A stretch of 64,000 nt of DNA from Aureobasidium sp. EXF-3400 (GCA_024195585.1 SWBL01000040.1:124001-188000); one strand, 5' to 3'; shown: positions 44,395 to 55,865, counted from the first letter of the stretch. The notes: generated by a model from the letters alone, not told the origin. Numbers and translations are program-made.

Positions 44395-45120
44395 ATGTCG
44401 TCGACCGTCCTTGTCCTGCCTGGCCAGGAGCTATCGCCAGACCAGTTACCCTCTCAGAACACTACTCGCACACTAACTCTTGGTCCCGGTCTACGACACA
44501 TCCCGCCTGTCACCATCGTCGCAACTCAAGCTGGAGAGCTATGCACCGACTCAAAGAAGAATGCCATCTGGATTGAGAACCTCGGAGGCCGCTACCTCCC
44601 TCACACTGGCGATCTCGTCGTCGCTATGGTCCAACGCTCTTCCACCGACACATATCACTGCACTTTGACGCCGCATACTCCTTCCGTGCTGCTCGGTCAG
44701 CTTGCTTTTGAAGGTGCTACCAAAAAGACAAGACCCCAACTCAACCCCGGATCCCTCGTATACGCTCGCGTCTCAAAGGCCGACAAGTGGAGCGATGTCG
44801 AGATTGAATGTGTCAATCCCGCTACTGGAAAGTCTGACGGTCTTGGTCCGCTGAAGGGTGGCATGCTGTTCGACGTCTCGCCCGCATTTGCCCGTCGCTT
44901 GATGATGGGTGCCGGAAAGGGTGGTGTCGTGCTGCTTGAAGAGATTGGCGAGAAGGTCAGGTTCGAGGTCGCTGTTGGCAGAAATGGAAAGGTCTGGGTC
45001 GACAGCTCATCCATCGCAGAGACTGTCGCCATTGGAAGATGTCTGACCGAGACAGATGAGAAGGATTTGGACCTTCAGGCACAGAAGAAGCTCGTCAACA
45101 AGCTGGTGAAGACCGTCTGA
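44395..45120 (+). CDS. RRP40: Exosome complex cap subunit Rrp40
   Basis: RNA-binding cap protein of the 3'-5' RNA exosome, in nucleus and cytoplasm. One exon, 241 residues from the ATG at 44395 (the frame is open upstream; this ATG begins the conserved part). The N-terminal domain has VLVLPGQELSPDQLP; the S1 domain covers YLPHTGDLVVAMVQ through LNPGSLVYARVSKADKWSDV; the KH domain follows with ARRLMMGAGKGGVVLLEEIG, FEVAVGRNGKVWVDSSS and IGRCLTE. The GRNGKVW segment matches the G-x-N-G-x-[IV]W loop typical of Rrp40. Length agrees with yeast Rrp40 (240). Confidence 0.93.
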   Translation: MSSTVLVLPGQELSPDQLPSQNTTRTLTLGPGLRHIPPVTIVATQAGELCTDSKKNAIWIENLGGRYLPHTGDLVVAMVQRSSTDTYHCTLTPHTPSVLLGQLAFEGATKKTRPQLNPGSLVYARVSKADKWSDVEIECVNPATGKSDGLGPLKGGMLFDVSPAFARRLMMGAGKGGVVLLEEIGEKVRFEVAVGRNGKVWVDSSSIAETVAIGRCLTETDEKDLDLQAQKKLVNKLVKTV

Positions 45121-45700
45121 GCGTCGAATCCGAAGTGAGAAGAAGACATCATATGCCGCCTGCACTCTGCCAACAGCAGCTTCGCATACAGCTTCATGTC
45201 CTGCTATAGAGATGAACTCTCGAGCAAGAATAGCAGAAGCGCACTTCTCAGGCTGCGCAGGAAGACGAGCCACATGCCCTTGTTAAGAAGGAATCTGGGC
45301 TTCGGAGGAAATAAATCAGGCCAAGCTCATGTTGCCTGTCTCTGCAAGAGTGCCCGACACCTTTTCGGGAAACTGCTTCAGACCTGCTCAAGTCATACTG
45401 GTCAGGAGCAATCGCGGCTAGGGATTCGGAGCGAGATGCGCCAAGAGGACATTGGAGCAGTTAACAGTACCAGCTGAAAATTAACCATAACAATACCAAT
45501 TCAATCCACGTTCGATACATCAATTGCTTCGTTCGACTTTCTGTGAAACATTTTGCCAAGAATCACAAGCCAAACTCGAAGCTTCATCAGGCACGACCAG
45601 AAAAAAAGTCGGCGACCAACGTCACCGTTCGAACCCCACCACAGCAAGCACTCGAACTGTCACTGTCTGCCATCACCTTTCTTGAATAATCTCAGCAACA
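45121..45700. other. Intergenic, no gene seen
   Basis: 3' flank of RRP40 and promoter of the ELP6-like gene. No supported coding frame. Confidence 0.4.
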
Positions 45701-46857
45701 ATGAGCACACGCAACCGCACTCCGCCGCTGCTAGAACCCTACCTCCGTCTACCTTCCGAAGGATCACAGCTCCTGCTAACCGGCGTCCTCGACTCCTCTC
45801 CCCAATGGCTCGTCACGCGCCTTCTGCGCAGCGCATTTACTCCCTCGGAAGAAACACAATCGTCAGAAGAGCAGGATGTGACTGTGGTCTTGGTATCATG
45901 GTTACGCGACTATGAGTTCTGGAGGAGCGAGGCTAGAAGAGGCGCTGTAAGATTTGCAATCATACCCACAATCGAGAAACAAAGGAAAGAGGAAAAGAAA
46001 TACTGATAACGAGGTTTGCATAGGGCATTGATCTCGCTCGTCTGGCACAACAGGATAGATTCGTTTTTGTGGATGGATTGACACATTTGTTTCCCGTCGC
46101 GACTTCGAATACCGCAACTGCAACATCGACGATAACTCCACCGACAGCACAGAGAACGCTACCTGTGAGAAATACACCTGTATCGCCATTACCCAGTCGA
46201 GGCGGCCCACTACCATCTCGAGGCCCCATACCCTCTCGTGGCTCTCCAGCTCCCACTCCATCGCAACCACAACAAGCTCAACCACCACCACAACAACCAC
46301 AGATCCCCTCAAACCAACCCTCAAAACAAACATACCTCAAAGACTCCTCGATCCCTTCAACCCACACCTCCCTACTCTCAACCCTCTCCTCGCTCGCCTC
46401 TACGCATCCCACCCGGAAATACCACCTAATCCTCGACGCACCAACCCTCCTCCTCTCAACCACCTCCACACTCTCCGCCTCTGCCCTCTCTTCTCTGCTT
46501 TTGTCCCTCCGTTCCTTAGTGTCAACAACAACGTTGGTTCTTGAAGCCGACTTCCCTTTTGTGTCTGCAGCGCTGCCAGATTTGAATCACAACCCTACAC
46601 CTTTGGAGGCTGCTCATGCGGCGTTTGTGGTTCAACAGGCGCATATCAGTACTTGGGTACTGAGTTTAAGACCGTTGGATACGGGCAAAGCTAGGGATGT
46701 CAGTGGTGTGATTAGGGTGTGTAGAGGAGGGGCTTGGGATGATGACGTTGAGAAAGATACAAAAGAGCAAGAGAGGAAAGAATTGGAGGCTTTGTATTTT
46801 GTGCAGAATGATGGTGGGGTTAGGGTGTTTGAGAGGGGTGAGGCTAGTGTTGGTTGA
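45701..46857 (+). CDS. ELP6: Probable Elongator subunit Elp6
   Basis: Elp6 is a RecA-like, non-catalytic subunit of the Elp4-5-6 ring of Elongator, which modifies wobble uridines in tRNA. Two exons (intron 45947-46023) give 359 residues. The first exon has PSEGSQLLLTGVLDSSPQWL, VTVVLVSWLRDYEFWRSEAR and, after the intron, GIDLARLAQQDRFVFVDGLT, which is the strand order of the RecA fold with a degenerate P-loop as in fungal Elp6. A Pro/Gln/Ser-rich insert (about residues 105-185) is unusually long. The later part, KYHLILDAPTLLLSTTSTLS, fits the central strand. Recognition is by pattern only. It converges with the RdRP gene; the stops are about 57 nt apart. Confidence 0.65.
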
Positions 46858-46914
46858 GGCTTCGATGAGAAAAAGAGATTGGATTCTTCTATTCTTCTAC
46901 AATTGCTTCAAGGA

Positions 46915-49900
46915 CTAGGATGTCATGGCCATCAGACGATCAAAGGCATCTTCGACCTCCTCTGCTTCTTCCGCTTCCGCTTCCCTCTCCATGACTCCGT
47001 CTTGGACCATGTATTCCTCCTTTGCTTCCTCTTCTTCCTCTGGCGCTTCCTCCCAGGCTCCTTCCTCTTCAGACTCCTCGGGTGTGAAAGCCTCCTCTGC
47101 AGCTCCCTTCTCTGCACCCTCTTCCTCAACAACTTGCTGCTTTTCAGCTTCGTCTCCTGAAACTCCTTCCTTCACTTCTTCCTCCACGGCTCCATCATCC
47201 ACGGCCATGTCCTCCCCAAGGCTTTCTGACTGACCCACCTGCAATATCTCCTTCTCAACTTCGTCGACTGCTGCAACGTCAAAGGCTGTCTTTCGCACGC
47301 GGTCACCCGCAGCATGTTCAGGCTTCCATTCTGCAAGAGGCTCGAGCTTGATACTATGAAGCTCAGTCTTGTAACTGGACTTGACAATCGGCGCTCTACG
47401 CCTGATGCCACCATTGGCAGCAAACGCCGCCTGTAATGCTGAAGGTCCCGACTGCTTGGTGGCAATCTTTCCCAGTTCTCTGCTGAAGAGCCAGGGGTAT
47501 GTGATTAGAGGGGCGCCTCTTGTGTCTTCGTCTATCGACACTAGCTTGCTCTCTTTCCATCGTGCCACCTCTTGTTCTGTGACGGCGTACATGGCGGCTA
47601 CGAAAGGTCCAAGGATGCCAAATGCCTTTTCAGAGACAACGTAACCAGAATCGGCTAATCCGAGGTACTCTCTGACCTGGCTTTGGTAGTCTGCCTTGAT
47701 GCTGCTCATGAGGTTTCCGAGGTCTTCGGCCAGTGTGAACCAGCCCTGCTCTCTGTTGTGATCCATGACGAAAGCTGTCCAGACCTCAAATTCAGTCTTG
47801 ATATTGTGCTGAACCATGATGCGACGCATCTGCTGGTCGTACCCGAGCTTGAACTCCCTTGCCTTCTCTAGATGAGAGTCGCTCAAGGTGTAAGCGTCGA
47901 GGATACGTTTGTCAAACGGTTTCTCGAGCTGAGGCACGAATGGCTGAGGCTGCACCATATCAAAGAGCACTCCGATCACCTGTTTGGATACACGCTGCTT
48001 CGCTTTGGGCTTCCATGGCATCCAATGAGGGTATTTACGCGGCCAGTGATGCTCTGCCATTATGGCCGGAACACCTGTCTTGTTGAAATCGACTGCCTTT
48101 GAATGAAGTTGAGCCAATTCTTTACAGGTGTCATGTGCCACTCCTCCATCTGATCCAAATTCGTCGGCCAGAACACGGTGGCTAGTGGCAATCGAACCAA
48201 GATTGTCATTCTTGATGTAGTCGATGAAGAACTTCACAAACTGTTCGTCTTGCACGGGTCCAGCACACATGACAGGTGTTGGTGGGTCATAGTTCATGGG
48301 TTCACTGTTCCACTGACCAGTGGGCGGTAGCAAGTCATCATCCCACATGACAAGGTAATCGTCGCCGTCGAGATCACCGCCCGAGCACATATTGGCAAGC
48401 GGTCGTTCTCCTTGCTGAGGCAAGACAACGACATTCTTGAGATGCTTCAGAGGCTCGCATTGAACAGCTCTGACGATACGAATGTCACCAGGATGCAAGG
48501 ACGGGTTGCGAGCGAGTAAGCATATGCCTTGCGCAGTCTTCCATTCGCCTTCCTTCTCACCGGGTACCTGGATGAAGATCTGAGGGAGCTCTCCCGGATA
48601 CATTTCAAGAGTGTTTGTCTCGTCAACACATCCGAGCACAAATGCACCTTTCTCGATAAAAAGCTTGGCTTTTTCCTTGAGATGCTTCAAATTCCAGGTA
48701 CGCCAAAGCTGAAGGAGAATTTGGCACATAGGCTCATCTGCATCCATAAATCCATCGAGTATCATTCCCGACATGGTCAAGGTGATATGGTTGAAGTCGA
48801 CATTCTTCTGAAGCATTTCTAACGCCATAGCTTCGTCATTCATTGCGAGGTCGATATCTTGGAGTTCCTTTGTCATCTTGTCGACAAAGATTTGCTTTGG
48901 AACTCCTCGACTAGTGAGAACAAGGATAAGCTGCTGGTTGAGAGTTGAGGAAGAGAATTTTGAAGGCTTGATGATTTCGAGCTTGTCACTACCTCTTGCG
49001 TCGAACTTGCGCTGACTAGGTCTGACGTGGACAGTGTTTCCTTTCAAGCCAGGATCTACCACAAGGATCCCTTTGAAGCCACGCATGCGGAATTGAAAGG
49101 CAGATGGATGGTCATCGGGAGCAGAATCGGCATACAGCTCGTTGGCTACCATCTGAGCAATGAACTTAGACATCTTACCAACACCATCGGTGAAGCAATA
49201 GCCATTCCTCTCGATATCCTTAATCAGGGTAGCCTTGACGTCGCCGAAGCCCGTAGAAGCTCTGGTAGTTGAGAAACATTGGCCAATGCGAGCCATGCAC
49301 TTCGCGACGATGTTGATACTGGAAAAGTCTCCAAGTGACATTCGAATGTTGCGGGCAGTCTTCTCCTCACTGTACGGTGCGAAGAAGTAGGCACCTCTCT
49401 CACGGAATTGCGAGTTTCCACACGCAAGCCAGTCGTAATGGCGGCCAGCGATGTCGATGCCATGACGAAGGCAACGCTCAATTCGAGCCCATACCTCGTG
49501 TTGGTTCTCGTATTTCGCCACTGGCATAAGACGTCCGAAAGGATCTTCGTCTTCGAACTTGACGCGTAGAAAGTTATCGACAGCATAGATATTCTCCCTA
49601 ACGACACGATTTGACACCTCCACGGTCGGTGTCTTGACATAGAAAGTAGTAGGGGTGATGATGGCTGTCCTCATCAACACACAGCCTTTGGGGATTCGAC
49701 GCTTTCGTGGGTATCTCAGTTCGTAAGTTTCGAAGATGTCCATGGGATTGAAGAATGTTCGCTTCGAATCCGCCACATTTTCGAGAAGCACCAGAGCTGG
49801 TGAGACGACTGAGGGATTGTTGGGATCACGAAGAAAGTCTCTGTCCAAGGCACTAAGCTTGGACAAAAATTCTCGGCTCATGGTGTATTCGATGGTTTTG

Positions 49901-51195
49901 TTGTTGGAGATGCACACCTCAAGTTGATAACGGATGTCTTGGCCAAGATGCATCATCTCATCTTGCATCTCATGGAGATCTGATTCATAAGAAGCTTGAT
50001 GTGGGTCGAGTAGGTCCCAGACGACTGGATCCTCTCGTGGGACGGTATCGAAATCAGCAGGATTGCACTCCTGAACAGCCGCGTTGTGAGCTTCTAACAC
50101 CTCGACGATTGTGTTGTAAGCAAGATCATCCATCTCGGGCGAGAACTTCAACTTCCATGTCAGCCAGCGGCCTGTGTCGACCACTGGGCTGGGAGGTACA
50201 AATGCCACCGGGCTGAGATCACGTTCATCAGGGTTGAGATCGATATCGGTGACGCGGCGCCAGCCTCTAGGCCATTCGAAATACTTGTGAGAATTGGGCT
50301 GGGTCTGGTGAACTTCTTCAAGAAGGTCGCGCCCTACACTCTGCCACCACTTGGGAGGGAATTGGGAAGTGATGACCATCTCTTTCTGGCCTTCAGAGTT
50401 TCGAATGTGCTTGATTCTAAGAGGAGAGCTGAGAGGCAGTTCAGCGCTGTACCAGGGCGCCTCGGGCTCAGTGGACAGGAAAAAGCGAAAGTGGAGCGAA
50501 TGTCTGGCCTCAGAATGCAGGTCAAGCATGAGAACAGCTGGATGATCCACGACACCAGAGACTGTATGCATGACCATCATGTGATGCTCGTCAGTCATTA
50601 CACCGAACTCAACCCGGTCGACAGGGACTATGGTTTTCTCTTGAATTTCGCTTGCAGAGTTCGCTGGAGATTCGACCATGTCAAACTTGTATGGACGACC
50701 TTTGATAATGAGCTTCCAGCCTCCGGGCAATGTGGGCTTGTCGAAAAGCGCAGGCCGGGCGAACGTGAGAAGAGCTGAAGCTTTGAACTTGTCGTAGCAG
50801 CTGATGCGAGAGACGTGACCATAGTTGAAAAGTACGCGGTGTAGGTTTGTGGGATTATTGTGACTTGGTGGGATGCTATCGATCTCGATCCAGGTTGGCT
50901 CTCCAGCCTTTGGGACGTAGATCTCGCTCTTGTGAATGCTGTCGGGATAGATTGGCTGCGGTGGACTACGTTGACGGTTGCCAATAGTCGCAGATCTCTG
51001 GGACGAAGGTCGCTGTTGACTTTTGTTGTGTCTGGGCTTCTGTGCCGAGAAACGTTGACCATTGGCGACGGGAGCAAGGGCTTGTTGATGAGCAGGCGAA
51101 GCAGAAGCTGGAGGACGAAGAGAAGGAGTCGATTGGACTGAGCGATGGGGGCCTGGTTTGCGCCATCGCTCCGTGTCCGACTGGCGGTTCTCCAT
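46915..51195 (-). CDS. Cellular RNA-dependent RNA polymerase (RNA silencing)
   Basis: Makes double-stranded RNA from single-stranded templates for Dicer in quelling, meiotic silencing or small-RNA pathways. One uninterrupted frame, 1426 residues from the ATG at 51195. The N-terminal 120 residues are disordered and basic. The RdRP domain shows AFQFRMRGFKGILVVDPGLK, PSKFSSSTLNQQLILVLTSRGV and the catalytic DLDGD loop at about 941-945 within CSGGDLDGDDYLVMWDD. The region after it has DEFGSDGGVAHDTCKELAQL and HHWPRKYPHWM. The C-terminal 100 residues are very acidic, mostly Glu. This is the eukaryotic two-barrel polymerase class (QDE-1/SAD-1/RrpA-like), not a viral enzyme; which of the fungal paralogue groups it belongs to needs a tree. 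Confidence 0.95.
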   Translation of the reverse strand: MENRQSDTERWRKPGPHRSVQSTPSLRPPASASPAHQQALAPVANGQRFSAQKPRHNKSQQRPSSQRSATIGNRQRSPPQPIYPDSIHKSEIYVPKAGEPTWIEIDSIPPSHNNPTNLHRVLFNYGHVSRISCYDKFKASALLTFARPALFDKPTLPGGWKLIIKGRPYKFDMVESPANSASEIQEKTIVPVDRVEFGVMTDEHHMMVMHTVSGVVDHPAVLMLDLHSEARHSLHFRFFLSTEPEAPWYSAELPLSSPLRIKHIRNSEGQKEMVITSQFPPKWWQSVGRDLLEEVHQTQPNSHKYFEWPRGWRRVTDIDLNPDERDLSPVAFVPPSPVVDTGRWLTWKLKFSPEMDDLAYNTIVEVLEAHNAAVQECNPADFDTVPREDPVVWDLLDPHQASYESDLHEMQDEMMHLGQDIRYQLEVCISNNKTIEYTMSREFLSKLSALDRDFLRDPNNPSVVSPALVLLENVADSKRTFFNPMDIFETYELRYPRKRRIPKGCVLMRTAIITPTTFYVKTPTVEVSNRVVRENIYAVDNFLRVKFEDEDPFGRLMPVAKYENQHEVWARIERCLRHGIDIAGRHYDWLACGNSQFRERGAYFFAPYSEEKTARNIRMSLGDFSSINIVAKCMARIGQCFSTTRASTGFGDVKATLIKDIERNGYCFTDGVGKMSKFIAQMVANELYADSAPDDHPSAFQFRMRGFKGILVVDPGLKGNTVHVRPSQRKFDARGSDKLEIIKPSKFSSSTLNQQLILVLTSRGVPKQIFVDKMTKELQDIDLAMNDEAMALEMLQKNVDFNHITLTMSGMILDGFMDADEPMCQILLQLWRTWNLKHLKEKAKLFIEKGAFVLGCVDETNTLEMYPGELPQIFIQVPGEKEGEWKTAQGICLLARNPSLHPGDIRIVRAVQCEPLKHLKNVVVLPQQGERPLANMCSGGDLDGDDYLVMWDDDLLPPTGQWNSEPMNYDPPTPVMCAGPVQDEQFVKFFIDYIKNDNLGSIATSHRVLADEFGSDGGVAHDTCKELAQLHSKAVDFNKTGVPAIMAEHHWPRKYPHWMPWKPKAKQRVSKQVIGVLFDMVQPQPFVPQLEKPFDKRILDAYTLSDSHLEKAREFKLGYDQQMRRIMVQHNIKTEFEVWTAFVMDHNREQGWFTLAEDLGNLMSSIKADYQSQVREYLGLADSGYVVSEKAFGILGPFVAAMYAVTEQEVARWKESKLVSIDEDTRGAPLITYPWLFSRELGKIATKQSGPSALQAAFAANGGIRRRAPIVKSSYKTELHSIKLEPLAEWKPEHAAGDRVRKTAFDVAAVDEVEKEILQVGQSESLGEDMAVDDGAVEEEVKEGVSGDEAEKQQVVEEEGAEKGAAEEAFTPEESEEEGAWEEAPEEEEEAKEEYMVQDGVMEREAEAEEAEEVEDAFDRLMAMTS

Positions 51196-52503
51196 GGCTG
51201 TAAGGATGGATAAGAGGGAGAAGGGTCGAAATGATGTGGCTGTTAAGGCAAAGACCGTGTGCTGGAATGTAAGGGGCAAAGAATGAAAACCAGTAAAGTA
51301 TGGCGTGCGATGGACGAGTACGAGTGAGAAGGTGTTATGAAGCTCAGTGTGTACATGAGCAAGGAAGGTGGCGGCAAAGCACAAACACAGCACAAACAGA
51401 GAAGCAGACGCCGGTACTCTGAAGTGAGCATATGCCTGTCTGTTTCACCGCCTTGTCTTGATTACATACATGCTCGACGCGTCAGAAGTAGTAGATTAAG
51501 TGGTGTTTGCGGCATCCGAGTTGCATTCTGATATCAAGGTTTCTGATTGCGTTTGTAGCTAGTGAGTCTGAATCTGCATACTAGCTGATGAATAACAGTC
51601 ATTGTGTTAGCACCACTTGAGCTGTGTATCGAAACTGAATACACACAACAAGCTGGCTAAATGGCAGTCTAGTCATTTGTTTGCTACTTTTTTTTCCAGA
51701 TGTGTTTTGGCAGAAAGTGAGGAAGGAAACAAATGCCCCGCAGGTCGATCTCCCTGCATGTGGGAGCAATCGACAGGCTTTTCAGCGCTATATAATCCTA
51801 CCACACGGCCGGAGTAAGATCATACCATGTCATGGGCGTCATGACTAGCGACATGACCTCTCAAATGGCTGTCAACGTTCCAGTTGCTGGGCCCCTGGGC
51901 CCGTGTCTCCGACGAGATATGTCACCAACAGTCACCGCGCGAGTCGGGTCTTCGACGCGGTATCCTTTACTCTCGCTTCGTCGAGGACGGTCGATACTCT
52001 ATGCAATCCGACAATTGTCATTTTATACTAATTGCGACTGTCTAGAGGATGCGGTAGCAGAGTCGGGTCTTCGACGCAGTATCCTTTACACTCTCGCTTC
52101 GTCGAGGACGGTTGATACTCTGTGCAATCCGACAACTGTTATTCGTGCTAATTCCGACTATCTAGAGGATGCGGTAGTAGTAGATATTGTTCACGGACGT
52201 GCTATGTGAGTTTAACAATAAGGTATGCAAGAATAGTACTTGTCTCTTCAATTTCCTTGTCAAGATACGCCTACGCTGATATACTTCCGTACTTGAAGCT
52301 GTAAAGAGAATCGCATGCATGAAACAGTAATCTATGTATGCTTGCCTAAACCCATGCATCGTGCCATGCACCTACCCTGGCTTGACGGCACCTGCATCGA
52401 ACAGGCACAAGTCACATTTTGATGAACATCAGGTTTTATTGAGAAAACAGAAAACAATATTTCATTGGGTATCCAGAACTCACAAGCAACGATTGTGCCC
52501 AAA
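51196..52503. other. Intergenic with tandem duplication
   Basis: Promoter of the RdRP gene at its left and 3' flank of the coiled-coil gene at its right. A tandem duplication occupies 51941-52180. A TATATAA-like element sits near 51790 on the plus strand; a 125-codon frame (51832-52209) runs through both repeat units but shows no family features. Confidence 0.5.
51941..52180. repeat. Tandem duplication, two units of about 120 bp
   Basis: Unit 1 (51941-52059) and unit 2 (52060-52180) both start GAGTCGGGTCTTCGACGC and end CTAGAGGATGCGGTAG. They differ by a 2-nt indel and scattered substitutions, mostly C/T or A/G (for example GGTCGATACTC versus GGTTGATACTC). Each unit also contains a short self-complementary pair, CTTCGACG and CGTCGAGG. 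No mobile-element ends seen. Confidence 0.85.
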
Positions 52504-55500
52504 CTAAACATCTGTGGTACTTGCATCCAGACCATTCTCTGCCCTGTCGCCCAAACCAGCGCCCGGGGTGCCTGTCATTATATGGTCTGCAGAAAATGAC
52601 CAATCTTCTAGTTCCCGCCTTTCGGCTGTGTGGATCCCGAATCCATGGTTCTGGATATCATGAAATGCAACTTTGCTCGGCGATCTAGCTCGTACAGGTG
52701 ATCGATTGGTCGGCATATCTTGTAGAGGCTGTCTCTTAATGGCACTCTTTGTTCGCATCATAGCTCTTGCAGACCTCGGCGCGATGCTCGTTCTCTTCTC
52801 CTGTGTACTTGCTGGTCTCAACGATGGACGAGGTCTTGCGCGCTTTGGGGTTGGTCCATTATCTGCCGAGGCGTCAGACATGAACGTACTATTCGGTTCT
52901 TCGTCTTCGTGCTCGTCATCAGAATGCTGTGCACCAGGTGCAGGTGTGAAGGGGACTTGTGATGGCAATGCGGTTCGTGGTGTGGATGAGTTGGTAGATG
53001 CAGATCGCACAGGCAGTACTGACGACCTTACTACAGGTTCCTGAGGCGGAGCCATCATTCCAGAAAGCCCCATGGCGTTCATGAGTCTGTTTCTCATCTC
53101 CTGCGCTTCAAGCACTTGGGCATCCTTCTTTGTGCAGTCCTTTGTCAGGCGCTCGATACGCTTGCGAAGATCTGCAGTCTTTTGCTTGTTTGCTTCGTGC
53201 TGTTGCTGGAAGCCGTCTTCTGCCTCTGCAAGATCCTGTCGAGCTTCTTCCAGTTGCTCTTCGAGATGGTTCTTCATGCTCATCCATTCTTGTTTCGCTC
53301 TTGACATGGCATCCTCGAAGGCTGTGGCGGTCTTCCTAGCTTCATCCTCTGAGTTCTGTTTGATAGTTCGAATTTCAGTTAGAAGGTTCTCGTGCTGCAG
53401 TTGACGTTCTTTGATATCTTGTTGGAGCTTGAGAATATCTTGCTCAAGCAGACTGTGACCTTCAAGCAGCGTTACTCGTTCTTCTTCAACTTGGGAAATC
53501 TTGCCTCGACTCTCCTGGAGCTGTTGCTCGAGATGTTCCTTCTCAGATTGCAACCTCTCGTACTCAGTATTGTCGTGCCTTCTCGACTCCATCGTATTGC
53601 TTAGTTCGGAGCGCAAGTCTTCCACATCTAGCCTGGCCTGGTGGAGTTGTTCACGTATCTGCTCGAATGCCTCCTGCTTGCAGGCAATACTGGTAGCATG
53701 CTGTACTTCCAAGTCTTGCCTTTCCTGCTTGAGCTGATCGATATCTCGTTGAGCATTGTGGTTGGCTTCTTGAAGCTCTCGCGTAATCGTGTCAATTCGC
53801 TGTAACAAGTCTCGTGTTTCCTGAGAAGAAGCTGCCAGATCATTCTCGTGACGATCGTTTTCTGCTTCGAGGGCATTGATGCGCAGATCCCTATCCATGA
53901 CTTGACCCTCAAGCTCTCCATATGCTTTGTTCAAGTCTGCATATCGCTTCTCCAGACCTGCAAACTTTTGACGCTCCAATCTCAGCGGCTCTTCGACACT
54001 CTCGCATCGAGCTTCCAGGTCATGGCAAATGTTGATAAAAGAGGCTACCAAAGATGTCTCTTGATACTTGGCATGGGTCTGCATCACTGCACTGAGACGT
54101 TCCTTCCAGTGAAGGCTTGCATCCTGAGACTCAGGCGTAGCTTCAATTTCCACAAAAGGCGTTGGACGTTGCGGTACTCTCAGTCTTGTTTGCACACAAA
54201 TTGGACAGACTGCTTTGCTTGATTCAGCGACTCCGTGGTGTCGAAGAATCTCAGGCAGCATCCGACGTATGGAAGCAGTTTCCTCTTGCGGCGCAGCCAA
54301 GGCTGCACGAAGCAAAAGAGAGCAAAGTGAAGACTTGAGCTTGTTCTTCGAGGACGTATATGCGGCAACACAGAACCTGTTCGTACCGTGCGCTGTGTCA
54401 GTTTCGGGCAATGCCTCGACATTGGCAAAGAAATGCTCTAGCTTTGGACGATTGTGACCAGAATGCAGAGTCGCAAGTATACCACGACGACAAGATTCGT
54501 TGTCTTCGACCATGTCAGCGATACGATCGAGGAACAAGATGTAGCTATCAGCCGAGTTGAATAACCGCGTTGGTGGTGATTCTGTCAACAAGTTCATGAC
54601 TTTGTCTAGGAGTTCTTCCCACCATTCGGGCTTGAACTTCGACGATAAACGGCAGAGAGATAGGCGTAGCGACATTTCCAAGTACTCGCGTTTGAGGAAG
54701 GCAGCGCTCAAGTCCAGCAACGATCTCTCATAGAAAAGCGTTGCTTGGGATGGCAGCATGAGTTTATCAGACAGCGAGCTCAGAAAGGTAAGAACCTGGA
54801 AACGAAGAGCAGGAAGCATGTCAGGCACGAGACACTTCTCTTGCAGCTTTCGCACGATGACTGCGTTCTTGTGAGACCAATCGATAACTGCTGCCTGGGA
54901 CACACCAGCTAGGATCTGGTTGACAAGAGTAACGCTAGTAAGGCCTTGTCCAGTTGGATCCGCTGATTCTGGTCTGCAGGCCCAGATAACGCGCAAGACC
55001 AGCAGCTGCATGGTTTTGTGAGTCTTGTTGCCATGAAAGAATTGCTTAATGGCATCGGGTGTCCATTGCGAATTAGAAGAATCGACAGAGTGGTCAAAGG
55101 TAGGCCACATAGCATCGTTCCCAACTTCGGTCTGGAACTTTTCGAGAATCATCCTCATGATAGCTAGACAATACATGCCCAAAGATTGATCCTCGACGCC
55201 AGAAGAGCTTTTGAGGATGGAAAAGATGTATTCCTCCAGGTGAGCCAGAACACCTGGAGAGAGGATGCCAAGGATTGGTTCACAAGCTCCATAGACCAGT
55301 CGGTGAATTTGCTGGACAGTGGCGGCATTAGGCTGAGTAGCAGCACGGTCGAACAGTTGAAGTAGAAAATTTTGCGCAGTCGCCGGCAAAGCAACATCGG
55401 AAGGCAGAGGATGAGACAGGAGGGCCACAGCAGCGTCCACATACTATGATCGAGTTAGTGGAGACAAACAAATCCTTAGGTTCATCTCATTCTCACCTTC

Positions 55501-55865
55501 CTGCTCTCAACTCGAGATTCCAAAGCATGGGTCAGAAGACGAGGTAACAGTGAGGGCTCTCTTTGCACAAGTGCATTTCGAACATCAACAGCACAAGACA
55601 GGCGAGTGATTATTTCTAAGACGTATGGCCATTGTGGTAGAGCATCTATAAGAGCTTGACTTAGGGAAGAAATGCGACAGTGATAGCAAGAGGCCCAGAG
55701 GCATATGTTTGCTTCGGATGTGTGAGAAACGATATCGTGGAGGGACTACAGCGAGGAACAGTAATCAGCATTGCAGCAGTCGCTGGTCGCAGTCTAACCC
55801 ACCTTTAGTTGGGTAGGATATGGAGTAAAGACTACTCTATCAACCTCTACAGCGAGAATATCCAT
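52504..55865 (-). CDS. Large helical-repeat and coiled-coil protein, unknown function
   Basis: Three exons (introns 55746-55802 and 55444-55496) give 1083 residues. The first half (about 1-510) is an alpha-solenoid with leucine-rich helices (LSQALIDALPQWPYVLEIIT, LLTHALESRVESRKYVDAAV). It contains one CxxC-like pair (KAVCPICVQTRL). Residues about 545-900 form a long coiled coil (ERQKFAGLEKRYADLNKAYG onward, dense heptads). The C-terminal 170 residues are disordered, basic and Ser/Pro-rich (RSPVRARSPSKVAF), with several S/T-P sites suited to cyclin-dependent phosphorylation. The layout recalls the CIP2A-like armadillo-plus-coiled-coil proteins and spindle-pole or vesicle tethers, but I cannot name a family. 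Divergent from the DUF3500 gene. Confidence 0.75.

Noticed and set aside
46915..51195. Whether the RdRP could be an integrated viral polymerase
   Set aside because: The DLDGD catalytic loop and the overall length are those of eukaryotic silencing RdRPs, not of viral GDD polymerases.
51832..52209. A 125-codon frame with a TATATAA-like site upstream
   Set aside because: It is open mainly because it runs through the tandem duplication; the unit differences do not respect codon positions.
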